Assembly: GCA_002280875.1 (NCBI GenBank)
Contig: NCEV01000024.1
Coordinates: 1-49,883, forward strand
DNA from: Caulobacter sp. 32-67-35
Lineage (GTDB): Bacteria; Pseudomonadota; Alphaproteobacteria; Caulobacterales; Caulobacteraceae
DNA length: 49,883 nt
Direction of reading: 5' to 3'
Position 1 is the stretch's first letter; each line of letters opens with the position of its first letter. The notes under the pieces were generated by a model. The model was not told the DNA's origin. It saw only the letters and a program-made list of their open reading frames with translations, and searched no databases. This document shows, one piece after another, positions 39,251 to 48,682 of the stretch. Position numbers and translations under genes: made by a program.

Positions 39251-40051
39251 TCAGTGCGGTATGTAGAGCAGACCCAGCCCCACAACGCCTACCGCGATGC
39301 GCCACCAGGCGAACGGCGCAAAGCCGTGCTTGCTGACAAAGTCCAGCACGGTCTTGACGACGAAGACGCCCGAAATCAGCGCCGCTACGAAGCCCAGGCC
39401 GATCAGGCCCAGGTCGTTGGTGCTGAGCTTGTCGATGTTCTTGTAGAGGTCATAGGCGAAGGCGCCGGCCATGGTTGGCATGGCCAGGAAGAAGCTGAAC
39501 TCGGCCGCCGAGCGCTTGTCGCACTTCAGCAGCAGGGCGCCGGCGATCGTGGCGCCCGAGCGCGAGACGCCCGGCACCAGGGCCAGGCACTGGAACAGGC
39601 CGATGATAAAGGCGGTCTTTAGCGGATAGTCGGCCACATCGGTGTGCTCGGGCTCTATCTTCATCCGGTCGAGAGCCAGCAGGGCGAAGCCGCCGGTGAT
39701 CAGGGTGATGCAGACCAGCAGCGGCGACTCGTAGAGCACCGTCTTGATGAAGTCGTGCGCCAGCACCCCGACAAAGACCGCCGGCAGAAAGGCCAGGAAG
39801 ACACCCAGGATGAAGCGGCGCGCGCCAGGATCGGTCGGCGCCGTGGTCAGCAGTCCCCAGAGACGGCCAAAATAGACCCCGGTAATGGCCAGGATCGCGC
39901 CCAGCTGGATCAATACCTGGAAGGTGTTTCCGGGACTGTTGAAGCCCAGGAAATGCCCGACCAGCAGGAGGTGTCCGGTCGAGGAAACGGGAATGAACTC
40001 GGTCAGCCCCTCGATCAGGCCCAACACGATCGCGATCAGCCAATCTGGCAT
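39251..40051 (-). CDS. uppP: Undecaprenyl-diphosphatase
   Basis: A 266-residue polytopic membrane enzyme that recycles the undecaprenyl carrier used in peptidoglycan and polysaccharide synthesis; known also as BacA for bacitracin resistance. Signature motifs: [20 protein letters not shown] near the N-terminus and [18 protein letters not shown] in the middle. ATG 40051 is preferred to GTG 40057, with GGGGGAG a few bases upstream. It is convergent with the sensor kinase gene. Confidence 0.96.
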   Translation of the reverse strand: MPDWLIAIVLGLIEGLTEFIPVSSTGHLLLVGHFLGFNSPGNTFQVLIQLGAILAITGVYFGRLWGLLTTAPTDPGARRFILGVFLAFLPAVFVGVLAHDFIKTVLYESPLLVCITLITGGFALLALDRMKIEPEHTDVADYPLKTAFIIGLFQCLALVPGVSRSGATIAGALLLKCDKRSAAEFSFFLAMPTMAGAFAYDLYKNIDKLSTNDLGLIGLGFVAALISGVFVVKTVLDFVSKHGFAPFAWWRIAVGVVGLGLLYIPH

Positions 40052-40283
40052 CGGCACTCCCCCAAGACGCAGGCCCTCGGCGTGCGCCTGACACGGTAAA
40101 CAAGGCGTTCATCCACAAAGTGGACCAATATGGCTATGGGCTGCGAAATGTTCGCAAGGGCCCCGCGACGCGCAGGGATATAATCGTCAATTATTTTTAC
40201 CACCGCATTCTTCTTGCCCCAAAGAGTCCGTATGAGGCCGCCATACGCAATTTTTCTCCCAGAGCTGGGACGAGGGAAGTCGC

Positions 40284-41732
40284 ATGGCCGAGCGCATGCT
40301 GAAATTCACCACGGTGGCCCGCAAGACGCCCGAAAAGCGTGCGGCCGAAGCCCGTAATGGCGACTTCCACGAGATCTACGCCGACTTCATCGACGCCAAG
40401 GCGACCGAGCAGGCCTCGCGTTGCTCGCAATGCGGCGTGCCGTTCTGTCAAACTCACTGCCCGCTGCACAACAACATCCCCGACTGGCTGCGGATGACCG
40501 CCGAGGGCCGGATCCAGGAAGCCTATGAGCTGTCGCAGGCCACCAGCTCGATGCCCGAGGTCTGCGGTAGAATCTGCCCCCAGGACCGTCTGTGCGAAGG
40601 CAACTGCGTTATAGAGCAGTCGGGTCATGGCACCGTGACAATCGGCTCGGTCGAGCGCTACCTCTCCGACAAGGCCTGGGAGATGGGCTGGGTCAAGCCG
40701 CTGGTCGCCGGTCCGGCGCGCGGCCAGTCTGTCGGGATCATCGGCGCGGGCCCCGCGGGCCTGTCGGCGGCCGAGGTGCTGCGCGAGCAGGGCTATGACG
40801 TCACCATCTATGATCGCCACGACCGGGCCGGCGGCCTGCTGATCTACGGCATCCCCGGCTTCAAGCTGGAAAAGGACGTCGTCGAGCGCCGCACCCGGCG
40901 CCTGGCCGACGGCGGCATCGTCTTCAGGATGAACTTCGAGGTCGGCAAGGACGCCACCCTCGAAGACCTGCGTGTCCAGCACGACGCCGTGCTGATCGCC
41001 GTCGGCGTCTATGCGGCCCGCGACCTGGTGGCCCCCGGCGCCGGCAGCCAGGGCGTGGTGCCAGCCCTCGACTATCTGATCGCCTCGAACCGCACGGGCC
41101 TGGGCGACGTCGTTCCCGACTATGAGAACGGCACGCTGAACGCCTCGGGCAAGGACGTGGTGGTGGTTGGCGGCGGCGACACCGCCATGGACTGCGTGCG
41201 CACCGCCATCCGCCAGGGCGCGACCTCGGTCACCTGCCTCTATCGCCGCGACAAGGCCAACATGCCGGGCTCCCTGCGCGAAGTGGCCAATGCCGAGGAA
41301 GAAGGCGTCACCTTCGAATGGCTGGCCGCCCCCCGCGCCCTGTCAGGCGACGCTGATGCGGTGACCGGCGTCCGGGCCATCCGGATGCGCCTGGGCGCGC
41401 CCGACGCCTCGGGCCGTCAATCGCCGGAAGAAATCGAAGGCGGCGACTTCGATCGCCCCGCCCAGCTGGTGGTCAAGGCCCTGGGCTTCGAGCCCGAGAA
41501 CCTGCCAGAAGCCTGGTCGGCGCCCGACCTGAAGACCACCCGCTGGGGCACGGTGAAGGCCGATGTCCGCAACCAGATGACCAATCTGGACGGCGTGTTC
41601 GCCGCCGGCGACATCGTGCGCGGCGCCTCGCTGGTCGTCTGGGCGATCAAGGACGGCCGCGACGCCGCCGACGCCATGCACCGCTATCTGAAGTCCAAGG
41701 TCGGCGCCCCGGCGCTGATCGCGGCGGAGTGA
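40284..41732 (+). CDS. gltD: Glutamate synthase (NADPH) small subunit
   Basis: A 482-residue flavoprotein that passes electrons from NADPH to the large subunit. Cysteines for [4Fe-4S] clusters are in RCSQCGVPFCQTHCP and VCGRICPQDRLCEGNC. The FAD-binding motif is GIIGAGPAGLSAAEVL, the NADPH motif VVVGGGDTAMDCV, and the C-terminal ATG motif GVFAAGDIVRGASLVVWAI. It is upstream of gltB and its TGA is 5 bp before the gltB ATG, so the two are co-translated. Confidence 0.96.
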   Translation: MAERMLKFTTVARKTPEKRAAEARNGDFHEIYADFIDAKATEQASRCSQCGVPFCQTHCPLHNNIPDWLRMTAEGRIQEAYELSQATSSMPEVCGRICPQDRLCEGNCVIEQSGHGTVTIGSVERYLSDKAWEMGWVKPLVAGPARGQSVGIIGAGPAGLSAAEVLREQGYDVTIYDRHDRAGGLLIYGIPGFKLEKDVVERRTRRLADGGIVFRMNFEVGKDATLEDLRVQHDAVLIAVGVYAARDLVAPGAGSQGVVPALDYLIASNRTGLGDVVPDYENGTLNASGKDVVVVGGGDTAMDCVRTAIRQGATSVTCLYRRDKANMPGSLREVANAEEEGVTFEWLAAPRALSGDADAVTGVRAIRMRLGAPDASGRQSPEEIEGGDFDRPAQLVVKALGFEPENLPEAWSAPDLKTTRWGTVKADVRNQMTNLDGVFAAGDIVRGASLVVWAIKDGRDAADAMHRYLKSKVGAPALIAAE

Positions 41733-41737
41733 AGATC

Positions 41738-44700
41738 ATGAGCCAAGACATCCAGCACTATCTGGCCAACCGCCAGGCCCTGATCGACGGTCACGCCTAT
41801 GACCCGACCACCGAGCGCGACGCCTGCGGCGTCGGCCTGGTCTGCGCCATCGACGGCCAGCCGCGCCGCGAAGTGGTCGAACTGGCCATCAAGGCCCTGA
41901 AGGCCCTCTGGCACCGGGGCGCGGTCGACGCCGACGGCAAGACCGGCGACGGCGCGGGCATCCTGCTGTCGGTGCCGCAGGACTTCTTCACCGACCAGGT
42001 GCGCCGTACGGGCCACGCCCTGCGCGCCGGCGCCATCGCCGTGGGCCAGATCTTCCTGCCGCGCACCGACCTGGGCGCCCAGGAGGCTTGCCGCACCATC
42101 GTCGAGGCCGAGGCCCTGCGCTTTGGCTTCTACATCTATGGCTGGCGCCAGGTGCCGGTGAACACCGCCGTGATCGGCGAGAAGGCCAACGCCACCCGTC
42201 CGGAAATCGAGCAGATCATGCTGGCCGCGCCCAGCGATATGGACGCCGAAGCTCTGGAGCGCGCCCTGTTCCTGTGTCGCAAGCGGATCGAAAAGCAGGT
42301 CCAGGCCCAGAATCTGTCGGGTTTCTACATCTGCTCCCTGTCAGCCAAGTCGCTGATCTACAAGGGCATGTTCCTGGCCGAGGCGATCGACGAGTTCTAC
42401 CCCGACCTGAAGGACGAGCGCTTCGCCGCCAATGTGGCGATCTTCCACCAGCGCTATTCGACCAACACCTTCCCCGAATGGCGCCTGGCCCAGCCTTTCC
42501 GGATGCTGGCCCACAATGGTGAGATCAACACCATCAAGGGCAACATCAACTGGATGAAGTCTCACGAGATAAAGATGGCGGCCGACGCGTTCGGCGCTTT
42601 CGGGGACGATGTTAAGCCGGTGATCCAGCCGGGCGGTTCGGATTCCGCCAGCCTGGACAATACCTTCGAGGTGCTGGTCCGGGCCGGCCGCGACGCGCCC
42701 ATGGCCAAGACCCTGCTGATGCCCGAGGCCGCCAGCCCCAACCTCAAGCCCAGCCACACCGCGCTCTATTCCTACTGCAATGCCGTGATGGAGCCGTGGG
42801 ACGGCCCGGCCGCCCTGTGCGCCACCGACGGCCGCTGGGTCGTGGCCGGCAAGGACCGCTCGGGCCTGCGGCCGCTGCGCGTGGCCTATACCGACGATGG
42901 CCTGGTGATCATGGGCTCGGAAGCGGGCATGTGCGGCGTCGCCGAGAGCCGCATCACCCGCAAGCTGGCCATCGCGCCGGGCCGGATGATCGCCATCGAT
43001 CTTGCCGAAGGCCGCCTCTATGGCGAGGACGAGATCATCGACGAACTGGCCGGCCGCCACCCCTATACCGAGTGGCTGGGCAACATGGTCGATCTCGAAA
43101 AGGAGATCGCCCCCGGTCCCGAGCCCCGCAGCTATGGCCGCGAGGAACTGACCCGCCGCCAGGCCGCCGCCGGCTTCAGCCTTGAAGACCTGGAAATGAT
43201 CCTGGCCCCCATGGTCGAGGACGGCAAGGAAGCCGTCGGCTCGATGGGCGACGACAGCCCCCTGGCCGTGCTGTCGGAAAAGTACCGTCCGCTCAGCCAC
43301 TTCTTCCGCCAGAACTTCAGCCAGGTGACCAACCCGCCGATCGATCCGCTGCGGGAAACCAACGTCATGAGCCTGAAGACCCGGTTCAAGAACCTGGGCA
43401 ACATCCTGGCCCAGGACGCCGCCCAGGCCGATGTCTATGTGCTGCAGAGCCCGGTGCTGACCACCGGCATGTATGTGCGCATCCACGAACTGCTGGGCGA
43501 AAAGAACGTCGCGGTCATCGACTGCACCATGCCGCTGCCTGCGCCCGAGGCTCGCCCCGGCGACGCCCTGCGCGCCAATCTCGACCGTATTCGGGCCGAG
43601 GCCGAGGACGCCGTGCTGCGCGGCTGCGGCGCCATCGTGCTGACCGACGAGGCCAGCCAGCAGGACCGCGTCGCCCTGCCCATGATCCTGGCCACAGGCG
43701 GCGTCCACAGCCACCTCGTCAACAAGGGCCTGCGCTCCTACGTCTCGCTTATCGTTCGCTCGGCCGAGTGCCTGGACACCCACTATTTCGCGGTGCTGGT
43801 TGGCGTGGGCGCCACGGCGGTCAATGCCTATCTGGCCCAGGAAACCTTCCAGGATCGCCTGGAGCGCGGCTTGATCGGCGACAAGACGCTGCGCGACGTG
43901 TGCCTGAACTTCAAGGGCGCCATCGAGGCGGGCCTGCTGAAGATCATCTCCAAGATGGGCATCAGCGTCATCTCGTCCTATCGCGGCGGCTACAACTTCG
44001 AAGCCGTCGGCCTGTCGCGGGCCCTGGCCGCCGAGTTCTTCCCCGGCATGCCCTCGCGCATCTCGGGCATCGGCCTGGCGGGCATCGAGAGCAAGGCCGT
44101 CGAGCTGCACCGCAAGGCCTGGGACAGCGCCGCCGTCACCCTGCCGGTCGGCGGTCTCTACAAGCTGCGCAAGTCGGGCGAGGCCCACGCCTTCGAGGCG
44201 CGGCTGATCCACACCCTGCAGAGCGCCTGCGACACCGGCGACTACGAGCTCTATCGCCGCTGGTCCAACGGCCTGCGCACCCAAAAGCCGATCCAGCTGC
44301 GCGACCTGCTGGACTGGCGCTCGGACCGCAACCCGATCTCGACCGACGATGTCGAGAGCGTCAACGAGATCCGCAAGCGCTTCGTGACCCCCGGCATGAG
44401 CCTGGGCGCCCTGGGCCCTGAAGCCCACGGCATGCTGAACATCGCCATGAACCGCATTGGGGCCAAGTCGGTCTCGGGCGAGGGCGGCGAGGACTCGGCG
44501 CGCTACAAGCCCCTGCCCAACGGCGACAACCCCAACAGCGCCATCAAGCAGGTGGCTTCGGGCCGCTTCGGCGTCACCGCCGAATATCTGAACCAGTGCG
44601 TCGAACTTGAGATCAAGGTCGCCCAAGGGGCGAAGCCGGGAGAAGGCGGCCAGCTGCCCGGCTTCAAGGTCACCGAGATGATCGCCCGGCTGCGCCACGC

Positions 44701-46255
44701 GACCCCTGGCGTCATGCTGATCAGCCCGCCACCGCACCACGACATCTATTCGATCGAGGACCTGGCCCAGCTCATCTACGACCTCAAGCAGATCAACCCG
44801 GTCGCCCGGGTGACGGTGAAGCTGGTCGCCATGACCGGCATCGGCGCCATCGCGGCCGGCGTCGCGAAAGCAAAAGCCGACGTGATCCTGGTCGCCGGCG
44901 GCGTCGGCGGCACCGGCGCCTCGCCCCAGACCTCGGTGAAATATGCCGGCGGTCCGTGGGAGATGGGCCTGTCGGAAGCCAACCAGGTGCTGACCCTGAA
45001 CAACCTGCGCCACTCGGTGGTGCTGCGGGCCGACGGCGGCATGCGCACGGGTCGCGACATCGTCATCGCCGCCATGCTGGGGGCCGAGGAGTTCGGCATC
45101 GGCACCGCCTCGCTGGTGGCCATGGGCTGCATCATGGTGCGCCAGTGCCATTCCAACACCTGCCCGGTGGGGGTGTGCACCCAGGACGAGGCCCTGCGCG
45201 CCAAGTTCACGGGCACGCCGGAAAAGGTCATCAACCTCTTCAGCTTCATCGCAGAGGAAGTGCGCGAGATCCTGGCCGGACTGGGCTTCAGGAGCCTGCA
45301 GGAAATCGTCGGCCGCACCGACCTCTTGGCCCAGGTCAGCCGCGGCGGCGAGCACCTGGACGACCTTGACCTGAACCCGCTGCTGGTTCGCGCCGATCCT
45401 GGCCAGAACAAGCCCTACAACACCGTGGTCGGTCGCAACGAAGTGCCCGACACCCTGGACGCCCAGATCGTTCGCGACGCCGCCCCCCTGCTGGAGCGCG
45501 GCGAGAAGATGCAGCTGACCTATACGGTTCGCAGCACGGCGCGCACGATCGGCACGCGGACCTCAAGCCACATCGTGCGCAAGTTTGGCATGAAGGGCCT
45601 GCCCGCCGGCCATCTGACCGTCCAGCTCAAGGGTTCGGCCGGCCAGAGCCTGGGCGCCTTCGCGGTCCAGGGCCTGCGGATCGAACTGACCGGCGAGGCC
45701 AACGACTATGTTGGCAAGGGCCTGTCGGGCGCGACGATCGTCATCAAGCCCTCGCGCCATCTGTCGTCGCCGGAAAGCAACGCCCTGCTGGGCAACACCG
45801 TGCTGTTTGGCGCCACTTCCGGCCGGCTGTTCGCGGCGGGACAGGCGGGCGAGCGCTTTGCGGTCCGCAACTCGGGCGCCACTACGGTGGTCGAGGGCTG
45901 CGGCGCCAATGGCTGCGAATATATGACGGGCGGCCAGGTGGTGATCCTGGGTCCGACGGGCGGCAATTTCGGGGCCGGCATGACCGGCGGCATGGCCTTT
46001 GTTCTCGACCAGCACGGCCGGTTCGAGAAGGCCTTCAATCCGGAAAGCATCGTCGTCCAGCGCCTGGCCTCGCCCTATTGGGAGGGCGTGCTGCGGTCGC
46101 TGGTGGCCGAACACGCCCGCGAAACCGACTCGGCCTTCGCAGGCAGCCTGCTACGGGACTGGGACCGGGTGCGCGACCTGTTCTGGCAGGTGTGTCCCAA
46201 GGAGATGGTGTCGCGGTTGCCGCAGCCGCTGGCGGCGGAAGAGGTCGCAGCCTAG
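41738..46255 (+). CDS. gltB: Glutamate synthase large subunit
   Basis: A 1505-residue enzyme forming two glutamates from glutamine and 2-oxoglutarate. The class II glutaminase domain matures at Cys30 (RDACGVGL). The synthase barrel with FMN follows (GEGGEDSARY, LVAGGVGGTGASPQTS), with [3Fe-4S] cysteines in MGCIMVRQCHSNTCPVGVC (Cx5Cx4C). The C-terminal beta-helix is seen at GANGCEYMTGGQVVILG. ATG 41738 has GGAG 8 bp upstream; GTG 41729, overlapping the gltD stop, is an alternative. Confidence 0.97.
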   Translation: MSQDIQHYLANRQALIDGHAYDPTTERDACGVGLVCAIDGQPRREVVELAIKALKALWHRGAVDADGKTGDGAGILLSVPQDFFTDQVRRTGHALRAGAIAVGQIFLPRTDLGAQEACRTIVEAEALRFGFYIYGWRQVPVNTAVIGEKANATRPEIEQIMLAAPSDMDAEALERALFLCRKRIEKQVQAQNLSGFYICSLSAKSLIYKGMFLAEAIDEFYPDLKDERFAANVAIFHQRYSTNTFPEWRLAQPFRMLAHNGEINTIKGNINWMKSHEIKMAADAFGAFGDDVKPVIQPGGSDSASLDNTFEVLVRAGRDAPMAKTLLMPEAASPNLKPSHTALYSYCNAVMEPWDGPAALCATDGRWVVAGKDRSGLRPLRVAYTDDGLVIMGSEAGMCGVAESRITRKLAIAPGRMIAIDLAEGRLYGEDEIIDELAGRHPYTEWLGNMVDLEKEIAPGPEPRSYGREELTRRQAAAGFSLEDLEMILAPMVEDGKEAVGSMGDDSPLAVLSEKYRPLSHFFRQNFSQVTNPPIDPLRETNVMSLKTRFKNLGNILAQDAAQADVYVLQSPVLTTGMYVRIHELLGEKNVAVIDCTMPLPAPEARPGDALRANLDRIRAEAEDAVLRGCGAIVLTDEASQQDRVALPMILATGGVHSHLVNKGLRSYVSLIVRSAECLDTHYFAVLVGVGATAVNAYLAQETFQDRLERGLIGDKTLRDVCLNFKGAIEAGLLKIISKMGISVISSYRGGYNFEAVGLSRALAAEFFPGMPSRISGIGLAGIESKAVELHRKAWDSAAVTLPVGGLYKLRKSGEAHAFEARLIHTLQSACDTGDYELYRRWSNGLRTQKPIQLRDLLDWRSDRNPISTDDVESVNEIRKRFVTPGMSLGALGPEAHGMLNIAMNRIGAKSVSGEGGEDSARYKPLPNGDNPNSAIKQVASGRFGVTAEYLNQCVELEIKVAQGAKPGEGGQLPGFKVTEMIARLRHATPGVMLISPPPHHDIYSIEDLAQLIYDLKQINPVARVTVKLVAMTGIGAIAAGVAKAKADVILVAGGVGGTGASPQTSVKYAGGPWEMGLSEANQVLTLNNLRHSVVLRADGGMRTGRDIVIAAMLGAEEFGIGTASLVAMGCIMVRQCHSNTCPVGVCTQDEALRAKFTGTPEKVINLFSFIAEEVREILAGLGFRSLQEIVGRTDLLAQVSRGGEHLDDLDLNPLLVRADPGQNKPYNTVVGRNEVPDTLDAQIVRDAAPLLERGEKMQLTYTVRSTARTIGTRTSSHIVRKFGMKGLPAGHLTVQLKGSAGQSLGAFAVQGLRIELTGEANDYVGKGLSGATIVIKPSRHLSSPESNALLGNTVLFGATSGRLFAAGQAGERFAVRNSGATTVVEGCGANGCEYMTGGQVVILGPTGGNFGAGMTGGMAFVLDQHGRFEKAFNPESIVVQRLASPYWEGVLRSLVAEHARETDSAFAGSLLRDWDRVRDLFWQVCPKEMVSRLPQPLAAEEVAA

Positions 46256-46281
46256 ACGTTCCCGGGCGCGGAGGACCGGCG

Positions 46282-46340
46282 CCCTCCGCGCACGTCATCT
46301 TCCCCCTACGGGGGAGGAGCGCCGTAGGCGCGGAGGGGGC
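46282..46340. repeat. Nested hairpin element downstream of gltB
   Basis: CCCTCCGCGC (46282-46291) pairs with GCGCGGAGGG (46328-46337). Inside are TCCCCC-TAC-GGGGGA (46301-46315) and GCGCC-GTA-GGCGC. It is probably a dispersed intergenic repeat that may also end the gltDB transcript. Confidence 0.6.
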
Positions 46341-46770
46341 AAGTCTGGCGGACACGGTTTCACAGCCTCGCGCGGAAACCGCCGAGTTGGTGGGAAGGGC
46401 TGCGGAGCGTCCGGGCCTCGCCCGGATGAGGGATTAGTTGAATACCGTTTCGACGAAGACAGACGCTCCGCGTGATCGTTATCCGGAAGCATCGCCGGGC
46501 TGGCGGGGTTTTAACCCGCTCCGGTAGCTAGGCCCCCGACGGGCGGAGCACTGGCATGCTCCGGACCGCATGGGCGATTTCAGCCCTATGCAGGCGGTTT
46601 GAGCGCGGAGGATTGGCGCGATGAAGATTTTTACAAGCGGTTGATTTTACTAACGTTCAATTCAAGAAGAACGGGGATGCAGCACCGCCCATCCCCATAA
46701 CCTCCCGTCATTCCCGCCCCTCTTCGCGCCGAAGGGAGCCATCCTTAAATCTCACGGCGAGACGATCGCG

Positions 46771-46855
46771 GGTCTGGAAAGGTCACTCAAGGACGACGCT
46801 CCGCGTCGCCGCGACGCGGTCGCCGGAGGCGGTCCTTGACTGACCTTTCCAGACC
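46771..46855. repeat. Long inverted repeat (24-bp arms, one mismatch)
   Basis: The left arm (46771-46794, starting GGTCTGGAAAGGTCA) and right arm (46832-46855) are complementary except at one base. The 37-bp spacer itself folds (CGCGTCG/CGACGCG). It could form a large cruciform or RNA hairpin. No transposase or target duplication is seen. Confidence 0.8.
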
Positions 46856-46969
46856 AGCACGCTGCAGCCTCCAAGAGATTTAAGGCTGAGCGGGACACGC
46901 GGGGCGTCCGCTTTTGCCTTACAGGTCTAGGTCACTATTGCAGCGGCCGTTCAGGCTCCTCGAGGAATT

Positions 46970-47422
46970 ATGGCTAAAGTTCCTACAGCGCCGTGCTTTG
47001 TCCACACGCCAGGCAAGGACGATCTCTGGCTCAGAGACGAGCCGGCGGAAGTGCAGAAGGTCAGTTCCTATTCGCTCTCAACAGGCCGACTTGATGACTG
47101 CCTTTTCTTCGACGCCGATGGAAAAGTCTGGCGGGTCATCGTGCCGATTCAATCGCGCTATAAAAAATGGTACTGGCGTGTATTTTCCCTTTTTTACAGT
47201 CCTGTTTTTTATACTCCAGTGAATTGGCAATTCGTTAGAAATTATGACTTAGCTGAGCTTTTATCCGTGTTAAGAGAACAGGTTTCATCGGATGATGATG
47301 TTCTGACTCAGTTTTATGATCCTGGTGAGGTCTATCCGTTACTTGATGGAGCACGAGATTTCGCTGATGTCCTGGCGATATGGTCCAAGCTTGAGCGAGG
47401 CCCTAACGAGGAACAGCCTTAG
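46970..47422 (+). CDS. AT-rich orphan protein of unknown function
   Basis: A 150-residue protein with no family I recognise. It starts at ATG 46970 with GAGGA 4 bp upstream and ends at TAG 47422. The middle is strongly aromatic (YKKWYWRVFSLFYSPVFYTP) without a clear transmembrane helix; the C-terminal part is acidic and helical (NYDLAELLSVLREQ, DVLAIWSKLE). From about 47150 on, base and codon use is much richer in A/T than every neighbour (many TTT, TTA, AAA codons), a sign of recent transfer. The repeat-rich spacer lies upstream. Size and isolation would suit an immunity- or antitoxin-like protein, but nothing in the sequence proves that. Confidence 0.65.
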   Translation: MAKVPTAPCFVHTPGKDDLWLRDEPAEVQKVSSYSLSTGRLDDCLFFDADGKVWRVIVPIQSRYKKWYWRVFSLFYSPVFYTPVNWQFVRNYDLAELLSVLREQVSSDDDVLTQFYDPGEVYPLLDGARDFADVLAIWSKLERGPNEEQP

Positions 47423-47446
47423 TCGTCCGCCCGCATCGGGAGATCC

Positions 47447-48607
47447 TCAGCCAGCCCCCGCCACCAGCGCCTCGCCCACATACCGCGCCCGGGGCCGGAT
47501 CAGCCGTCCGGTCTGCCCCTGCTCGATCGCATGGGCCAGCCATCCCGCCGTGCGCGCCACCGCGAACAGGATGAACGGCGCATCGGCCGGCAGGGCCAGC
47601 GCCCGGGCCAGGCCCGCCAGGGCGAAATCGATATTGGGCGGCTGCCCCGTCGCGGCCTCCGTCTCCCGCCGCAGGTCCGCCAGCAGGGCCGGCGGTTCGA
47701 ACGCCGCCAGCAAGGCCCGCGCCCGAGGATCCCCGTCCGGATATAGCGGATGTCCAAAGCCCGGCGTCGATGATCCCTGCGCCAGACGCGCCGACACGGC
47801 CCTGGCGGGGCCCGTCCGGTCGGCCTCAGCGACAAAGGCCTCGACCCGCGCGGCCATGCCGCCGTGCAGCGGCCCCGACAGGGCGCAGAGCCCGGCCAAG
47901 GCGGCGGCCGACAGCGACGCCCCGGTCGAGGCCGCGACCCGGGCCGCGAAGGTTGAGGCGTTCAGTTCGTGGTCGGCCAGCAGCACAAGCGCCCTCCGCA
48001 GCAAGTCGGCCCCCGCCGCATCGACACCCCAGGCCCGCGCCAGGCGCTGGTGCGCCGGACCTTCGGTGACCTCGCCCGCCGCCGCGTCGACCACGGCGTC
48101 GAGCAGGCTGGCCGCTTCCATGGCCAGGGCCAGCGGCGCCCGCCCGCGCGCCGGGGCCTCCGCCCCCGCTCGCAGCGCCAGAGCGTTGAACAGTCGAGCC
48201 CGCGCGGTTTCGCCCGCCACGACATCCCGCCCCCGCGCCGCCTTCAGCGCCGCGCCATGTCCGCCCCGCAGCAGGCGGGCGGTCTGTTCCAGGGTGTGAT
48301 CGACAGCCAGCACCGCAGCGTCGCGCCCCCGGTACCAGAGCCTGCCGCCCGCCACCGTGGTGATCGCCGAAGCCAGCACCGGCTCGCCCCAGGCGATGGC
48401 TTCGGCCGCCACATCGGCGGCGCGACGCCCCCGGGCCTTGCGGGCGTGCAGGGCCGCGACGTCGGAGGCGCGATACAGGCTGCGTCGGGGATCATCGGGA
48501 TGGGCGGCGGCCTCGATCCGGCCCCGGCTGACATAGGCGTAGAGGGTCTGGGGGCGGATCCCCAGCCGCTCCAGCACCTGTTCCGCGTCCAGCCAGTCGC
48601 TCGCCAT
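47447..48607 (-). CDS. Citrate-synthase-fold protein fused to an N-terminal HTH domain
   Basis: A 386-residue protein. Residues 4-58 are a MerR/excisionase-like helix-turn-helix (DAEQVLERLGIRPQTLYAYV; SLYRASDVAALHARK). The rest is a small citrate synthase fold that keeps the catalytic residues by alignment: His248 (SGPLHGGM), His286 (GFGHPLYP) and Asp327 (PNIDFAL). The residue after His286 is Pro instead of the usual Arg. C-terminal LFAVARTAGWLAHAIEQ is normal. ATG 48607 faces the paralog at 48683. HTH-citrate synthase proteins are known in genomes, but DNA binding, enzyme activity and effector are not established. Autoregulation through the 75-bp gap is inference. Confidence 0.85.
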   Translation of the reverse strand: MASDWLDAEQVLERLGIRPQTLYAYVSRGRIEAAAHPDDPRRSLYRASDVAALHARKARGRRAADVAAEAIAWGEPVLASAITTVAGGRLWYRGRDAAVLAVDHTLEQTARLLRGGHGAALKAARGRDVVAGETARARLFNALALRAGAEAPARGRAPLALAMEAASLLDAVVDAAAGEVTEGPAHQRLARAWGVDAAGADLLRRALVLLADHELNASTFAARVAASTGASLSAAALAGLCALSGPLHGGMAARVEAFVAEADRTGPARAVSARLAQGSSTPGFGHPLYPDGDPRARALLAAFEPPALLADLRRETEAATGQPPNIDFALAGLARALALPADAPFILFAVARTAGWLAHAIEQGQTGRLIRPRARYVGEALVAGAG

Positions 48608-48611
48608 ATAG

Positions 48612-48642
48612 ATTGATTATATTGATCAAGATTGACGATCAA
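48612..48642. promoter_or_regulatory. Candidate operator between divergent citrate synthase paralogs
   Basis: Three hexamers ATTGAT (48612), ATTGAT (48621-48626) and ATTGAC (48631-48636) recur every 9-10 bp. The middle one is part of the palindrome TTGATCAA (48622-48629), and GATCAA follows at 48637. This AT-rich stretch sits in an otherwise GC-rich 75-bp gap containing both promoters, a natural place for the HTH-fusion protein to bind. Confidence 0.5.
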
Positions 48643-48682
48643 GCGCGCCGAGCGTGAATTGCCGCCCGAAAGGAGACCTCAA

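Larger units (their letters stand above)
46256..46969. other. Repeat-rich spacer between gltB and an orphan gene
   Basis: About 710 bp with no credible gene. It holds nested hairpins just after gltB (46282-46340), a small hairpin around GCGGGGTTTTAACCCGC (46505-46521), an AT-rich patch at 46625-46670 and a long inverted repeat (46771-46855). The mix of repeats and base-composition changes fits old insertion or rearrangement. Confidence 0.55.

Noticed and set aside
42341-45355. 1004-residue minus-strand open frame
   Set aside because: Antisense shadow of gltB with His/Gln/Gly-rich composition and no motif.
46914-47222. Overlapping 102-residue frame at the orphan gene
   Set aside because: No ribosome-binding site; the frame from ATG 46970 has better initiation context and a more protein-like composition.
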